Assembly: GCA_038234715.1 (NCBI GenBank)
Contig: JBBQTD010000012.1
Span: forward strand, 1 to 64,000
Origin: SZAS-103 sp038234715
GTDB lineage: Bacteria; Pseudomonadota; Gammaproteobacteria; Xanthomonadales; Xanthomonadaceae
Reading direction: 5' to 3'
DNA: 64,000 bases
Of the stretch, positions 15,460-25,398 are shown piece after piece. The stretch's first letter is position 1. Each line of letters starts with the position of its first letter. The position numbers and the translations under genes were made by a program. The notes below the pieces were generated by a model. It saw only the letters and a program-made list of their open reading frames with translations, was not told the DNA's origin and did not search any database.

Positions 15460-17213
15460 ACGCAGCGGGGTGCCACCGGGCCTGGTTCGGCATGGTGCTG
15501 GTTGCGTTGCTGGCACTACTGGCTGCGTCCTCTGTCCGCGCGGACGAACGCATCCTCGACTTCCACAGCGAGATCGCAGTCGGAGCACAAGCAGACCTGG
15601 ACGTCACCGAAATCATCAAGGTCCGTGCCGAGGGAGACGCGATCCGGCATGGCATCTATCGTGAGTTCCCCACGCACTACCAGGACCGGTTCGGCAACAA
15701 CGTCGTCGTCGACTTTCGGCTGCTCGATACGCGGCGAGACGACAACGTGGAAAATGCCCATGTCGAGGCCCGCAGCAACGGCGTACGGATCTACCTCGGC
15801 GATGCGAACACGGTGCTCGATCCGGGCACGTACACCTACGTCCTGCACTACGAGGCGACCCGCGAACTGGGCTTCTTCTCCGACCACGACGAGTTGTACT
15901 GGAACGCAACCGGCAACGACTGGATCTTCCCGATCGACCATGCGAGCGTGCACGTGCACCTGCCCTCGCCAGTGGCTGCAGCGCAATTGCAAACGCTGGC
16001 ATTTACCGGCCCGCAGGGAAGTCGCGGAAGCGACTGGCAGGCGCACGTCGACGGCCCCGGCGAAGCGAGCTACGCGACCACTGCGGTGACCGAGCCACAC
16101 ACTGGCATGACCATCGTGCTCATGTTTCCCAAGGGCGTGGTCGCCGAGCCATCAGCATCGAAGCGCCTGGGCTGGCTGCTCTCGGACAACGCCGCGCTGC
16201 TCATCGGGCTGTTCGGCCTGGTCCTGCTCTGGATCTACTACATGCTTGCCTGGCGCAGCGTAGGGCGTGACCTGCCATCCGGCGTGATCATCGCGCGGTA
16301 CGACCCACCGCCGGGGTTCTCTCCCGGGGCACTGCGCTACATGTCCCGCATGGCCTACGACAACCGCTGCCTGTCCGCCGACCTTGTGGCGTTGGCGATC
16401 GGCGGATTCCTCACCATCCGCAACGATGATCCCGGGTCCTCGAAATCATGGTCCCTGGCGCGCCCCGAGCAGGCGATCGCCGAGCCCGCCGATCCAGCGC
16501 AGCGCGCACTCTGGCTGGGCCTGCTGCCTGTCCCGGGTGCACAACTGGAGTTGAAGGACACGAACGCATCCACCGTCGGGCCGGCGCGCGTTGCCCACGC
16601 TGCCGGCCTCAAGACCCGAGTCGAGAATCGCTACTTCGTCGCCAACCGCGGGGTAGTCGTTCCCGGCTTTGTCTTTACGGTGATTACTGGCTTGCCAGTT
16701 TTTGCGATCGGCGTGCACGGCGGGCTCGCGTTCGGGATCGTGCTGCTGGTGCTGATGATGGCGACGAATATCCTGTTCCTGCGCCTGATGAAAGCGCAGA
16801 CGCCCGAGGGCCGCAAGGTGCTCGATGCCGCCGACGGGTTGAAGCTCTACCTGAACGTGGCCGACCGCGACGAATTGCATGCACTAGCCTTGCCCGATGC
16901 CGCCCAGCCCGCACTGGATGCCAATCGTTACCAGGCCCTGTTGCCGTTTGCGCTCGCTCTGGGTGTCGAGGAAGCGTGGACGCACAAGTTCACGACCGCC
17001 GTCGGCGCAGCGGCGGCAGCCCAGGCCGCGAGTTCGGCTGGCTGGTACGTCGGATACGGGGGCTTGCCGATGAATTTCTCGGACATGAGCCATTCGATCG
17101 GCAGCAGCCTTGGCAGTGCGATCTCCTCGTCGGCATCGCCGCCCGGCAGCAGTTCGGGCGGTGGCGGCTCGTCTGGCGGTGGCGGTGGTGGCGGGGGTGG
17201 CGGTGGCTGGTAA
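15456..17213 (+). CDS. DUF2207 domain membrane protein with glycine-rich tail
   Basis: A 585-residue protein. A signal sequence (WFGMVLVALLALLAASSVRA) precedes a DUF2207 beta domain (DERILDFHSEIAVGAQADLDVTE, IRHGIYREFPTHY). A membrane helix follows (AALLIGLFGLVLLWIYYML) and then a second membrane region (VVPGFVFTVITGLPVFAIG, GLAFGIVLLVLMMATNILFL). The C-terminal soluble part has EGRKVLDAADGLKLYLNVAD and a final Ser/Gly-rich tail, SSGGGGSSGGGGGGGGGGGW. It is coupled to lemA by a four-base overlap; the two are a conserved pair in many proteobacteria. Function is unknown, and the tail suggests a flexible surface-exposed end. Confidence 0.88.
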   Translation: MNAAGCHRAWFGMVLVALLALLAASSVRADERILDFHSEIAVGAQADLDVTEIIKVRAEGDAIRHGIYREFPTHYQDRFGNNVVVDFRLLDTRRDDNVENAHVEARSNGVRIYLGDANTVLDPGTYTYVLHYEATRELGFFSDHDELYWNATGNDWIFPIDHASVHVHLPSPVAAAQLQTLAFTGPQGSRGSDWQAHVDGPGEASYATTAVTEPHTGMTIVLMFPKGVVAEPSASKRLGWLLSDNAALLIGLFGLVLLWIYYMLAWRSVGRDLPSGVIIARYDPPPGFSPGALRYMSRMAYDNRCLSADLVALAIGGFLTIRNDDPGSSKSWSLARPEQAIAEPADPAQRALWLGLLPVPGAQLELKDTNASTVGPARVAHAAGLKTRVENRYFVANRGVVVPGFVFTVITGLPVFAIGVHGGLAFGIVLLVLMMATNILFLRLMKAQTPEGRKVLDAADGLKLYLNVADRDELHALALPDAAQPALDANRYQALLPFALALGVEEAWTHKFTTAVGAAAAAQAASSAGWYVGYGGLPMNFSDMSHSIGSSLGSAISSSASPPGSSSGGGGSSGGGGGGGGGGGW

Positions 17214-17244
17214 GCGAACGTGATGCGCCCAGGCAGGCGCGATG

Positions 17245-18606
17245 TCACGAGTCCACAGGCGCCGTTCCAGGTTGCGCACCATGCACGCGGCGCGACAGCT
17301 GTTCGACTTCGACCAGTCGTTGCACCAATTCCGCATACGCCGGATGGGCTGGCAGGAACTGGTCGATCGCGCCTTGCAGTACGGCGCGTGCGCCCTCGAT
17401 ATCGGAGCGGCGTTCCAGCAGGAGTCGCGCAGCGATCAGCGCGTTCGCCGCACCCTCGAGATCACGTGGGTAGCGTGGCACGAAATCCTGCAGCAGCACC
17501 AGCGCGAGGTCGATCTGACCGAGGCGTTCGGCGATGTGCGCAAGTCGAGTGGCCAGTTCGGAAGAGGCCGGCCGGAACTGAGGATCGCGCGCAAGCGATT
17601 CGCGCAGCAGAGACAGCGCCTCGCGGCCCGCACCCGTGGCGATCAGCTGGGCGAGGCGATCGCGCGCATGGGCTTGCAGTGACACGTGGTCGCCGATCCC
17701 ACTCAGCAAGGCGCGGTAGCGCTTGTGCATCGCCGCGGACGCATGGCGCTCGGTCGCCAGGCAGCGTCCGAGTTCTTGCGCGGCTGCAGCAGATTCGCCG
17801 GCCTCGGCGAGAAACTCCACGCGCTGCAGCAACGGTTCATGCCGATCCTCCGGACGCAGTACAGTCAGTGGAACCGGGGTGAAATCGAATGCCGCGCGAT
17901 GCGAGTACACAACCCGGCCGAGGAAATGGAAATACATCACCATCGCGTAGAACCACACGAAGCCCGCGAGCACTTGTCCGAACACGGTGGTCACCCAGTC
18001 CGCAAGCACCTTGCCCAGGAACAACAGCACCGTACCGAGCGTAATCGACAGGGGGGTCAATACGTTCATTGTCACGACCATCAGCTGGAGCGTCCCCAAC
18101 ACGAAAGTCGCGCCAATCAACAGGGCGTATGTGATCCCGAGACCTTCGACCACCTGCAGCAGCCGCGCAGGATCGAATGCGGCGCGCATGTCGCGGCTCA
18201 TCGCTGCCGTGAGGATCATCGCAGGTTGCACGCATGCGATCAGGCCGACGCCGAGCCAGCACAGGCCATTCGACTCGACGCGGTAGTCCAGCCACAGCCG
18301 GCAGACCAGGAACAGAGCCTGCAGGATCAATAGTGTCCAGCCCATGCCGTCGGGCTCGATCGCGAACTCCGGCGCAACCGACGAGCCGTTCGCGCTGCGC
18401 TCAAGGACTTCCACCGCGTAGCGGCAGACTGCCGCCCACACGAACAGCAGGACCACGAATCCCACCAGGGGAGCGGGCGTCAGCAGCATGCCCAGGGACA
18501 ACGCGACCAGCGTCGTCAGCGCAGGCGTCTGCGCCGGATACGCAAGGATCGCCACGATGTCGCTTCGTCCGCCCGGCGGAAATCCCGGCGTACGGGACAC
18601 AGTCAC
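17245..18606 (-). CDS. membrane protein with C-terminal TPR-like repeats
   Basis: A protein of about 453 residues that I cannot assign to a named family. The N-terminal half has five or six hydrophobic segments (LTTLVALSLGMLLTPAPLVG, FVVLLFVWAAVCRYA, WTLLILQALFLVCRL, LGITYALLIGATFVLGTL, ITLGTVLLFLGKVLADW, VLAGFVWFYAMVMYFHFL). The C-terminal 170 residues are helical repeats resembling TPRs (EAGESAAAAQELGRCLA, GAGREALSLLRESLARDPQF, GQIDLALVLLQDFVPRYP, SDIEGARAVLQGAIDQFL). It may assemble a membrane complex. The GTG at 18606 is chosen over an upstream ATG at 18717 because the extra N-terminus is Pro/Arg-rich and non-protein-like; this start is uncertain. Confidence 0.7.
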   Translation of the reverse strand: MTVSRTPGFPPGGRSDIVAILAYPAQTPALTTLVALSLGMLLTPAPLVGFVVLLFVWAAVCRYAVEVLERSANGSSVAPEFAIEPDGMGWTLLILQALFLVCRLWLDYRVESNGLCWLGVGLIACVQPAMILTAAMSRDMRAAFDPARLLQVVEGLGITYALLIGATFVLGTLQLMVVTMNVLTPLSITLGTVLLFLGKVLADWVTTVFGQVLAGFVWFYAMVMYFHFLGRVVYSHRAAFDFTPVPLTVLRPEDRHEPLLQRVEFLAEAGESAAAAQELGRCLATERHASAAMHKRYRALLSGIGDHVSLQAHARDRLAQLIATGAGREALSLLRESLARDPQFRPASSELATRLAHIAERLGQIDLALVLLQDFVPRYPRDLEGAANALIAARLLLERRSDIEGARAVLQGAIDQFLPAHPAYAELVQRLVEVEQLSRRVHGAQPGTAPVDS

Positions 18607-18875
18607 GCGCGGTTCCAGTTTGAGCTCTGGGACAGCTTGACCCGAGCACAACCTTGCTCGCTCGCCCGGGTTCCAATTTCCACCGCACCTGGCTGGTGGT
18701 GGCTGCGGATGCGCCATGCGATCGCAACAGCGTTGGTACGCGTCGGGGACACGTCAGATTCCAACGCGATAGTCTTGCTGATTCTAATCTCCCAGGACCC
18801 TGCGCGGTAGCCGTTTCGCGCGCGCCCGGCGATGGTAGTCTGCGGCATCGAATGTTGCCCTCCACAGGAATCCCA

Positions 18876-20408
18876 ATGCGTCGTGTCCTGCTTGTGCTGT
18901 GTACCTTGTCGCTCGCCGCGTGCGCGACCGAACCAGGCGTGAAATCCGCTCCATCGACCGCAGCACGTACCGGTATCCCGGCCGTTGACGCGCTCTACGT
19001 GCGCCTCGAGGCGGATACCGCGCGCTACAACGCGGGCCTGGACACGATTGCGCACGGCGATACCGATACCGGGCGCAAGGCGACAAGGGGCGCGAGCACC
19101 GACCTGCTCGACGCGGCCAGTCGTTGCCAGGCAACGCCATTGTGCGACAGCAACCGTTTCATCGCCGCGTACGACGCGCTACTCACGCGCCAGGGCAGCG
19201 TCTTGAACAACCAAGGCGAAGGATTCGCGGAGATCGAGGACAACAACAAACCGTCGTCGGTGCCGAGCGATGGTTCGCCGGTGATCTCGAACCTGCCTGC
19301 GGCGGCGCGCCCGGTCGCAATGCTCAAGGGACGCGACCTGCGCGAGATCATCACCCTCAACGAACCCATGAAGGCCGCCCTCACCGAGTGGCTGACGTCC
19401 AATCGCCCGCAACTGATCGACGCATGGGAAAACTACCAGTACATGCGGCAGCTGATGTGGCCCGAATACGAACGCGCCGGACTTCCGGAAGCACTGTTGT
19501 TCGGCATCATGGCGCAGGAGTCCGGCGGCAAGGTGCACGCGGTTTCGCGTTCCGGCGCGGCGGGCCTGCTGCAATTCATGCCATCCACCGGGCAACGTTA
19601 TGGCCTCGGGAACTTCAACGGGTTCGACACCCGCTACGACCCGACGCTTGCGACCCGCGCAAACGTGCAATACCTCAACGAGCGCTTTGCCGAGCTCGGA
19701 AACAATCTCGAACTCGCGGTAGCCGCGTACAACGGCGGCGAGGGTCGCGTTGCGAGGCTGTATTCAAGCACCGGCGGCAAGGGCTTCTGGGATCCCGAAG
19801 TGTATGGCCAGCTTGCCCCGGAAACACGCGATTACGTGCCACGCGTGCTTGCTGCGGCATGGCTGTTCCTCAATGCCAGGGAGTACGGGCTGGATTTCCC
19901 GCGCGTCAACGCCGGCGAACCGCAACAGCTGGCGCTTGCGCGCGCGACATCGATCAACGAACTCACCATCTGCCTTGGCAACAACGGCGTGCGCAATGGG
20001 TGGTTCCGCGCACTGCGCAACCTCAACCCGCGCTACGAGCCGCACGACCCGATCGCGGCCGGAACCGTCGTTCGCGTTCCTCCCTACGTGACGCGGCTGT
20101 ATCGCGCGAACTGCGTGGACAACAACGCGCGCGCGCAACTCGCCTCCGACCTGGCATCAGCGCGCAAGCCGACGGTGCTCGCCCAACCGCAGCCGGTTCA
20201 GGTTGCGGTGGAAGAGGAACCGCATGCGCGCAACCGCGACAAGGCTGGCGCCAGCACCTACACCGTCGGCCGCGGCGATACGCTTGCCGAAATCGCCGAC
20301 CGCAAGGATTGCGACGAGCGTGAGCTCGCACGCGCGAACGGGATCAGGGCACCCTACACATTGCACAAGGGGCAGAGGATCAGGCTGGTGGGTTGCTATC
20401 GTCGCTAG
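18876..20408 (+). CDS. mltD: membrane-bound lytic murein transglycosylase D-like lipoprotein
   Basis: A 510-residue lipoprotein that cleaves peptidoglycan glycan strands. The signal ends in LCTLSLAACA, with a lipobox Cys. The SLT domain is at about residues 195-320: catalytic Glu in LLFGIMAQESGGKVHAVS, then SGAAGLLQFMPSTGQRYGL and AVAAYNGGEGRVARL. After a region ending in ETRDYVPRVLAAAW, one C-terminal LysM domain is present (STYTVGRGDTLAEIADRKDCDERELARANGI). MltD often carries more than one LysM; here only one is clear. ACAGGAA precedes the ATG. It lies alone between a divergent membrane protein gene and convergent psd. Confidence 0.9.
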   Translation: MRRVLLVLCTLSLAACATEPGVKSAPSTAARTGIPAVDALYVRLEADTARYNAGLDTIAHGDTDTGRKATRGASTDLLDAASRCQATPLCDSNRFIAAYDALLTRQGSVLNNQGEGFAEIEDNNKPSSVPSDGSPVISNLPAAARPVAMLKGRDLREIITLNEPMKAALTEWLTSNRPQLIDAWENYQYMRQLMWPEYERAGLPEALLFGIMAQESGGKVHAVSRSGAAGLLQFMPSTGQRYGLGNFNGFDTRYDPTLATRANVQYLNERFAELGNNLELAVAAYNGGEGRVARLYSSTGGKGFWDPEVYGQLAPETRDYVPRVLAAAWLFLNAREYGLDFPRVNAGEPQQLALARATSINELTICLGNNGVRNGWFRALRNLNPRYEPHDPIAAGTVVRVPPYVTRLYRANCVDNNARAQLASDLASARKPTVLAQPQPVQVAVEEEPHARNRDKAGASTYTVGRGDTLAEIADRKDCDERELARANGIRAPYTLHKGQRIRLVGCYRR

Positions 20409-20517
20409 TCGGAGCCGTTGTCATCCCCCCCATCCTTTCGGCGGGACCGCAGGATGTTGATCCGGCAAATTCACGATCCGGATCTGTACATTGCATGCGC
20501 CAATCGAGGGCAATCGG

Positions 20518-21375
20518 CTACAAAACCTGGCCCAGGCGTTGACCGAGCCTGACTGCCTGCTCGGACTGCAACGACACGTCGAGTGAGACGCCATCTTTCG
20601 GCAACAGCACGATCACCGTCGATCCGTAATTGAAGCGTGCCATTTCGGCGAAGCGTTCGATGGTGATGTTCTTTCCGCGCCAGTCCTTGCGCACGATCCG
20701 CGATGCGTAGCGCGGGATCTCCACGCCACTCCACACCGTCTCCACCCCAGACACCATCACAGCGCCGACCATGACCAAGCACATCGGGCCGAACGCGGTA
20801 TCGAAATGGCAGACCAGTCTTTCGTTGCGCGCGAACAGGCGCGGGATCGCCCGCGCCGCGAACGGGGCGACGCTGAAGATGCGTCCGGGCACGTGCAATG
20901 TTTCGCGCAGGGTGCCGGTCCACGGCATGTGCACGCGATGGTAGTCGCGCGGCGCGAGGTACACGGTGGCGAACCAGCCATCGTCGAAAGGCGCTGCGGC
21001 TGCACGGTCGCCAAGCAATTCCGCGGCGGTGTAGCTCTGACCCTTGGCCTGGAAGATACGCCCCGGATCATCGGATGGACCGCCGATGCGTCCGAGCTGG
21101 CTGATGCGTCCGTCCGCCGGCATCAGCAATGCGGAAGGATCAGGATCGGGGGTGCGTGCGCCGGGCTTGAGCGCGCGCGTAAAGAATGTGTTGAAGCTCG
21201 CAAACGCGTATGGATCGGATTGCTCTGCTTCGCTCGTATCCACATCGAAGTGGCGCACGACCAGCCCGATCAGCCAGTCCTTCCATGGCCGCCAGCGCCA
21301 GTTGGCCGCATACATCGCGAGGCGCGAAAGCAGCCGGTGCGGCAGCAGGTATTGCAGGGCGACTGTTGGTTTCAT
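20518..21375 (-). CDS. psd: phosphatidylserine decarboxylase
   Basis: A 285-residue proenzyme that decarboxylates phosphatidylserine to phosphatidylethanolamine at the inner membrane. The self-cleavage motif is GST in FNYGSTVIVLL, where Ser near residue 252 becomes the pyruvoyl group; the residue before it is Tyr rather than the commoner Leu. Other hallmarks are FNTFFTRALKPGAR, PADGRISQLG, AKGQSYTAAELLGD, and YLAPRDYHRVHMPWTG. The start MKPTVALQYLLPHRLLSRL is canonical. It follows the SCO gene by two bases, so both are likely co-transcribed. Confidence 0.95.
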   Translation of the reverse strand: MKPTVALQYLLPHRLLSRLAMYAANWRWRPWKDWLIGLVVRHFDVDTSEAEQSDPYAFASFNTFFTRALKPGARTPDPDPSALLMPADGRISQLGRIGGPSDDPGRIFQAKGQSYTAAELLGDRAAAAPFDDGWFATVYLAPRDYHRVHMPWTGTLRETLHVPGRIFSVAPFAARAIPRLFARNERLVCHFDTAFGPMCLVMVGAVMVSGVETVWSGVEIPRYASRIVRKDWRGKNITIERFAEMARFNYGSTVIVLLPKDGVSLDVSLQSEQAVRLGQRLGQVL

Positions 21376-21377
21376 GC

Positions 21378-22106
21378 TCAATGCGCCTGCTTCGAGGGGG
21401 AAGCGGCGACGGTCGCCCGTGTCAACGCATCCAGATCCGCGCCGATCGCGACGGGATCGAATGGCGGATGGATCAGCCCGGCCATGTTTCCATTCACGTC
21501 CAGGACCGACACGCTTGCGGAATGGTCGATCGTGTAGTCGCGACCGGTCGTCGGTACCTTCATGTAGACCATGCCCAGGCTGCGCGCGAACTTCGCAAGC
21601 GTCGTCTCGTCCGCAGTCGCGGCCAGCAGGTCCTTGCCGAAGAAATGCGCGTACTCGCCGACATGCTGCGGAGTATCGCGGCCGGGGTCGACCGAGACGA
21701 ACAAAACGCGCGGACGCATCGCGGGTGGCATCGCGGTCCACGCCTTGGCCGCCTGGCCAAGGCTCTGCAGCGTGGTCGGGCACACGTCGGGACAGCGCGT
21801 GAAGCCCAAGAACACCAGGCTCCAGTGACCCTGCATCGCCTGCGGGGTGAGCGCGCTGCCGTCGGACAAGGTCAGCCGGTAAGGAGCCAGCACGCGCGAG
21901 GTCGGGAACAGGGTCACGCTGCGCATGGAGGGCGTCGCCATAGCCGCAGGAGGCGCGAAATACGTCTGCGCCGCCCACAGGCCAAGGCCAGCGGCTACCG
22001 CGGCGGCGAGGATATACAGAGTGGAGTAGCGGATCGAACCGCGCATGCCGGTGGCAAGCGATGGAGGGGGTGTCTTTGCCGCGGACGTCGCTGGAAGTGG
22101 TGGCAT
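21378..22106 (-). CDS. SCO1/SenC family copper chaperone
   Basis: A 242-residue thioredoxin-fold protein that helps build the copper site of cytochrome c oxidase. A single N-terminal membrane anchor (STLYILAAAVAAGLGLWAAQTYF) places the domain in the periplasm. The copper ligands are the CxxxC in FLGFTRCPDVCPTTL and the distant His in DYTIDHSASVSVLD. It is followed two bases later by psd. No oxidase genes are in the window. Confidence 0.93.
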   Translation of the reverse strand: MPPLPATSAAKTPPPSLATGMRGSIRYSTLYILAAAVAAGLGLWAAQTYFAPPAAMATPSMRSVTLFPTSRVLAPYRLTLSDGSALTPQAMQGHWSLVFLGFTRCPDVCPTTLQSLGQAAKAWTAMPPAMRPRVLFVSVDPGRDTPQHVGEYAHFFGKDLLAATADETTLAKFARSLGMVYMKVPTTGRDYTIDHSASVSVLDVNGNMAGLIHPPFDPVAIGADLDALTRATVAASPSKQAH

Positions 22107-22165
22107 GAAACGATTATAGCGGGCAGGAACGATATACTCGTGCGCCTCCGACAGCGTGTGACAGC

Positions 22166-23080
22166 ATGGCCGCCGAACTCGCGACGATCATCGACCTCAT
22201 CCGTTACGGTGCGAGCCGCTTCGGCGCGGCGCGGCTGACCTTTGGCCACAGCTACGACAACGCGATCGACGAAGCGACGCAACTGGTCCTGCACGCGCTG
22301 CATCTTCCTCACGACATGAACCCCGTGTATGGACACGCACGCGTGACAGTCGACGAGAAAGAAGTCGTGCTGGCGCTGTTTGCGCGGCGCTTGTGCGAGC
22401 GAATCCCGGCCGCGTACCTGACCGGCGAGGCATGGTTCGCGGGACTGAGTTTCAAGACCGATCCGCGTGCGCTGGTCCCGCGCTCGCCGATCGCCGAATT
22501 GATCGAGGCCGATTTTCATCCGTGGCTCGGCGAACTCCACGTGCAGCGCGCGCTGGACCTCTGCACCGGATCGGGCTGCATCGCGATCGCGATGGCGCAC
22601 CACAACGCGCACTGGCAAGTCGATGCGACCGACATCAGTGACGGCGCGCTGGCGCTCGCGCATGAGAATGTCGCGCACCTGCATGTGCACAACGTGCGCT
22701 TGTTGAAGTCCGACCTATTCGCAGCCCTCGGCGGCCAGACCTACGACCTGATCGTGAGCAATCCCCCTTACGTGACCCATGCGGAAGTCGCCGCATTGCC
22801 ACCCGAATACGCGCACGAACCGGTGCTCGGCCTGCGCGCGGGCGATGACGGGCTGGATCTCGCTCTGAAGATTCTCCGCGACGCGCCAGCGCACCTTGCC
22901 GACGATGGCGTGCTGATCGTCGAAGTGGGCGAGAGCGAACGCGCACTGGTGGAACTGCTGCCGGAAATCCCATTCGCGTGGATCGAGTTCAAGGTCGGGC
23001 AGATGGGCATCTTTGCGGTCGGCCGCGGTGACCTGCTCGCGAATCGCGAGCGCATCCGGGAACTTGCCGATGCGCGGTGA
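22166..23080 (+). CDS. prmB: 50S ribosomal protein L3 N5-glutamine methyltransferase
   Basis: A 304-residue SAM-dependent methyltransferase that modifies a glutamine of ribosomal protein L3. The SAM-binding block is ALDLCTGSGCIAIAMA, and the substrate glutamine motif NPPY is in DLIVSNPPYVTHAEV. The N-terminal helical domain and the RIPAAYLTGEAWFAGL linker match PrmB rather than PrmC (HemK). In many gammaproteobacteria prmB lies just upstream of aroC, as here. Its stop overlaps a non-used GTG of the aroC frame. Confidence 0.93.
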   Translation: MAAELATIIDLIRYGASRFGAARLTFGHSYDNAIDEATQLVLHALHLPHDMNPVYGHARVTVDEKEVVLALFARRLCERIPAAYLTGEAWFAGLSFKTDPRALVPRSPIAELIEADFHPWLGELHVQRALDLCTGSGCIAIAMAHHNAHWQVDATDISDGALALAHENVAHLHVHNVRLLKSDLFAALGGQTYDLIVSNPPYVTHAEVAALPPEYAHEPVLGLRAGDDGLDLALKILRDAPAHLADDGVLIVEVGESERALVELLPEIPFAWIEFKVGQMGIFAVGRGDLLANRERIRELADAR

Positions 23081-23130
23081 GCCAATCTCGCCATCGATTT
23101 CCAGGCCAATTGTTTTTCGGCGCGATCATC

Positions 23131-24246
23131 ATGGCCGGTAATACCTTCGGCCACCTTTTCGCCGTCACGACGTTCGGCGAAAGCCATGGGCCGGCGATCG
23201 GTTGCGTGATCGATGGTTGTCCACCCGGAATCGCAATAGCCGCCGGGGATTTCGCGCACGACCTCGCGCGGCGCGCGACTGGTCGCACGCGGCATACGTC
23301 GCAACGGCATGAGGCCGACGCGGTCGAAATCCTCAGCGGCCTCTACGAGGGCAAGACCACCGGCACGCCAATCGCGTTGCTGATCCGCAATACCGACGCC
23401 CGTAGCAAGGACTACAGCCGCATTGCGGAACAGTTCCGGCCCGGGCACGCGGACTACACCTATTGGAAGAAATATGGAATCCGAGACCCGCGCGGCGGCG
23501 GGCGATCGTCCGCGCGCGAGACCACGATGCGCGTCGCGGCCGCGGTCGTCGCAAAGAAGTGGCTCGTGGAAAAATGCGGCGTCGTTGTACGGGGTTATCT
23601 CGCCCAGATCGGCGACGTCACGCCGCGGGGATTCAAACCCAACGCCATCGACTGGGACACGGTCGAGGCCAATCCATTCTTCTGGCCCGACGCATCGCAG
23701 GTCGATGAACTCGAGGACTACATGGATGCATTGCGCAAGTCCGGCGACTCAGTGGGAGCACGTATCGACCTGGTTGCGCAGGGCGTGCCGCCGGGTTGGG
23801 GCGAGCCGATTTACGGCAAGCTCGACGCCGAACTCGCTAGCGCATTGATGTCGATCAATGCCGTTAAGGGCGTGGAGGTCGGCGACGGCTTCGCGGTGAT
23901 CGCGCAGAAGGGCAGCATGCACCGCGACCAGATGACTCGGCAGGGATTCGCTTCCAACCATGCGGGCGGCATCCTCGGCGGGATTTCCTCGGGACAACCG
24001 CTGCGCTGCTCGGTCGCATTCAAGCCGACCTCGAGCCTGCGCCTGCCTGTGCAAGGAGTGGATGTCGATGGCAACACCGTCGAGATCATCACCACGGGCC
24101 GGCACGATCCCTGCGTCGGCATCCGCGCAACGCCGATCTGCGAAGCGATGGTAGCGCTGGTGCTGATGGACCAGGCGCTGCGGCATCGCGCGCAATGTGG
24201 CGACGTTGGTGAAGTGACACCGCGGATCCCGGGCGAATTCGAATGA
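23131..24246 (+). CDS. aroC: chorismate synthase
   Basis: A 371-residue enzyme that makes chorismate from EPSP, using reduced FMN. The start MAGNTFGHLFAVTTFGESHG is canonical, so the ATG at 23131 is preferred to the in-frame GTG at 23077. Family motifs include GESHGPAIGCVIDGCPPG, RHTSQRHEADAVEILSG, ADYTYWKKYGIRDPRGGGRSSARET and GFASNHAGGILGGISSGQP. Length is normal. It ends with an ATGA overlap with a possible asd start at 24243. Confidence 0.97.
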   Translation: MAGNTFGHLFAVTTFGESHGPAIGCVIDGCPPGIAIAAGDFAHDLARRATGRTRHTSQRHEADAVEILSGLYEGKTTGTPIALLIRNTDARSKDYSRIAEQFRPGHADYTYWKKYGIRDPRGGGRSSARETTMRVAAAVVAKKWLVEKCGVVVRGYLAQIGDVTPRGFKPNAIDWDTVEANPFFWPDASQVDELEDYMDALRKSGDSVGARIDLVAQGVPPGWGEPIYGKLDAELASALMSINAVKGVEVGDGFAVIAQKGSMHRDQMTRQGFASNHAGGILGGISSGQPLRCSVAFKPTSSLRLPVQGVDVDGNTVEIITTGRHDPCVGIRATPICEAMVALVLMDQALRHRAQCGDVGEVTPRIPGEFE

Positions 24247-24284
24247 ACATCATCGTTGACACGCAAACGAGGGCACCACGCAGC

Positions 24285-25304
24285 ATGAGCAGGCTATTCA
24301 ATGTCGCGGTCGTCGGCGCAACCGGCGCGGTGGGTGAGGTCATGCTGTCGGTATTGGCGGAGCGCAGGTTTCCGATCCGCAAGATCGTCGCGCTCGCAAG
24401 CGCGCGATCGGCAGGCAAGAGAGTGAAGTTCGGCGACGGCGAAATCGTCGTGCAGGACCTCGCGACATGCGATCCGGCCGGCATCGACATCGCCCTGTTC
24501 TCGGCTGGCGGATCGATCTCGAAGGAATACGCACCGAAATTTGCTGCGGCAGGCGCGGTCGTGATCGACAATTCGTCGGCGTTCCGGTACGAGTCCGACA
24601 TTCCGCTGGTCGTTTGCGAAGTCAATCCGGACCAGGTCGCGAACCGTCCGCGCGGCATCATCGCGAACCCGAACTGCTCGACCATGCAGATGATGGTCGC
24701 CCTCGCGCCGATCCATCGCGCAGTCGGTATCGAGCGCATCAATGTCGCGACCTATCAGTCAGTGTCAGGCACCGGCCAGAAGGGGATCGATGAACTTGGC
24801 AGGCAGCACTCCGCGTTGGCAGACTCGCGCGAAGCGACGGCCGGGGTGTATCCCGTGCAGATCGCGTTCAACGTGATTCCGCAGGGCGGCGATTTCCTCG
24901 ACAACGGCTACACGACGGAGGAAATGAAGCTGGTGTGGGAGACGCGCAAGATCCTGGGCGACGACAGCATCAAGGTGAACGCGACGGTGGTGCGCGTGCC
25001 GGTGTATTTCGGCCACTCCGAGGCGGTGCACATCGAGACTCGCGAAAAGATCACCGCAGCGCAGGCGCGCGCGTTGCTGGAGAAGGCGCCAGGGGTTGAA
25101 GTCGTTGACGAGCGCAGCGGCGGCGGCTATCCGACCCCGGTCACGCATGCGGCAGGCACCGATCCGGTGTACGTCGGGCGTATCCGCGAGGACATCTCGC
25201 ACGCGCGCGGGCTGGACCTTTGGGTGGTCTCGGACAACATCCGCAAGGGCGCCGCGCTCAATGCCGTGCAGATTGCAGAATTGGTGTCGAAAGGGTATAG
25301 CTAA
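24285..25304 (+). CDS. asd: aspartate-semialdehyde dehydrogenase
   Basis: A 339-residue enzyme of the lysine/threonine/methionine and diaminopimelate pathway. The NADP-binding start MSRLFNVAVVGATGAVGEVML, the active-site Cys in ANPNCSTMQMMVALAP and the His/Arg-bearing region VPVYFGHSEAVHIET are all present. The ATG at 24285 gives the usual N-terminus; an in-frame ATG at 24243 that overlaps the aroC stop as ATGA is an alternative and would add 14 residues. Co-transcription with aroC is likely. Confidence 0.93.
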   Translation: MSRLFNVAVVGATGAVGEVMLSVLAERRFPIRKIVALASARSAGKRVKFGDGEIVVQDLATCDPAGIDIALFSAGGSISKEYAPKFAAAGAVVIDNSSAFRYESDIPLVVCEVNPDQVANRPRGIIANPNCSTMQMMVALAPIHRAVGIERINVATYQSVSGTGQKGIDELGRQHSALADSREATAGVYPVQIAFNVIPQGGDFLDNGYTTEEMKLVWETRKILGDDSIKVNATVVRVPVYFGHSEAVHIETREKITAAQARALLEKAPGVEVVDERSGGGYPTPVTHAAGTDPVYVGRIREDISHARGLDLWVVSDNIRKGAALNAVQIAELVSKGYS

Positions 25305-25398
25305 CGCCAACTTGCGCACGCGTCATGATGTCGATTCGCATCGACCGTGGCGCTGTTGTCGGTGGTTTCGTCCAGCAGGGATTCGGGGAGTGTTCGCG

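Noticed and set aside
17245..18717. ATG at 18717 as the start of the TPR membrane protein
   Set aside because: It adds a Pro/Arg-rich segment with no membrane or domain features; the GTG at 18606 is preferred, without certainty.
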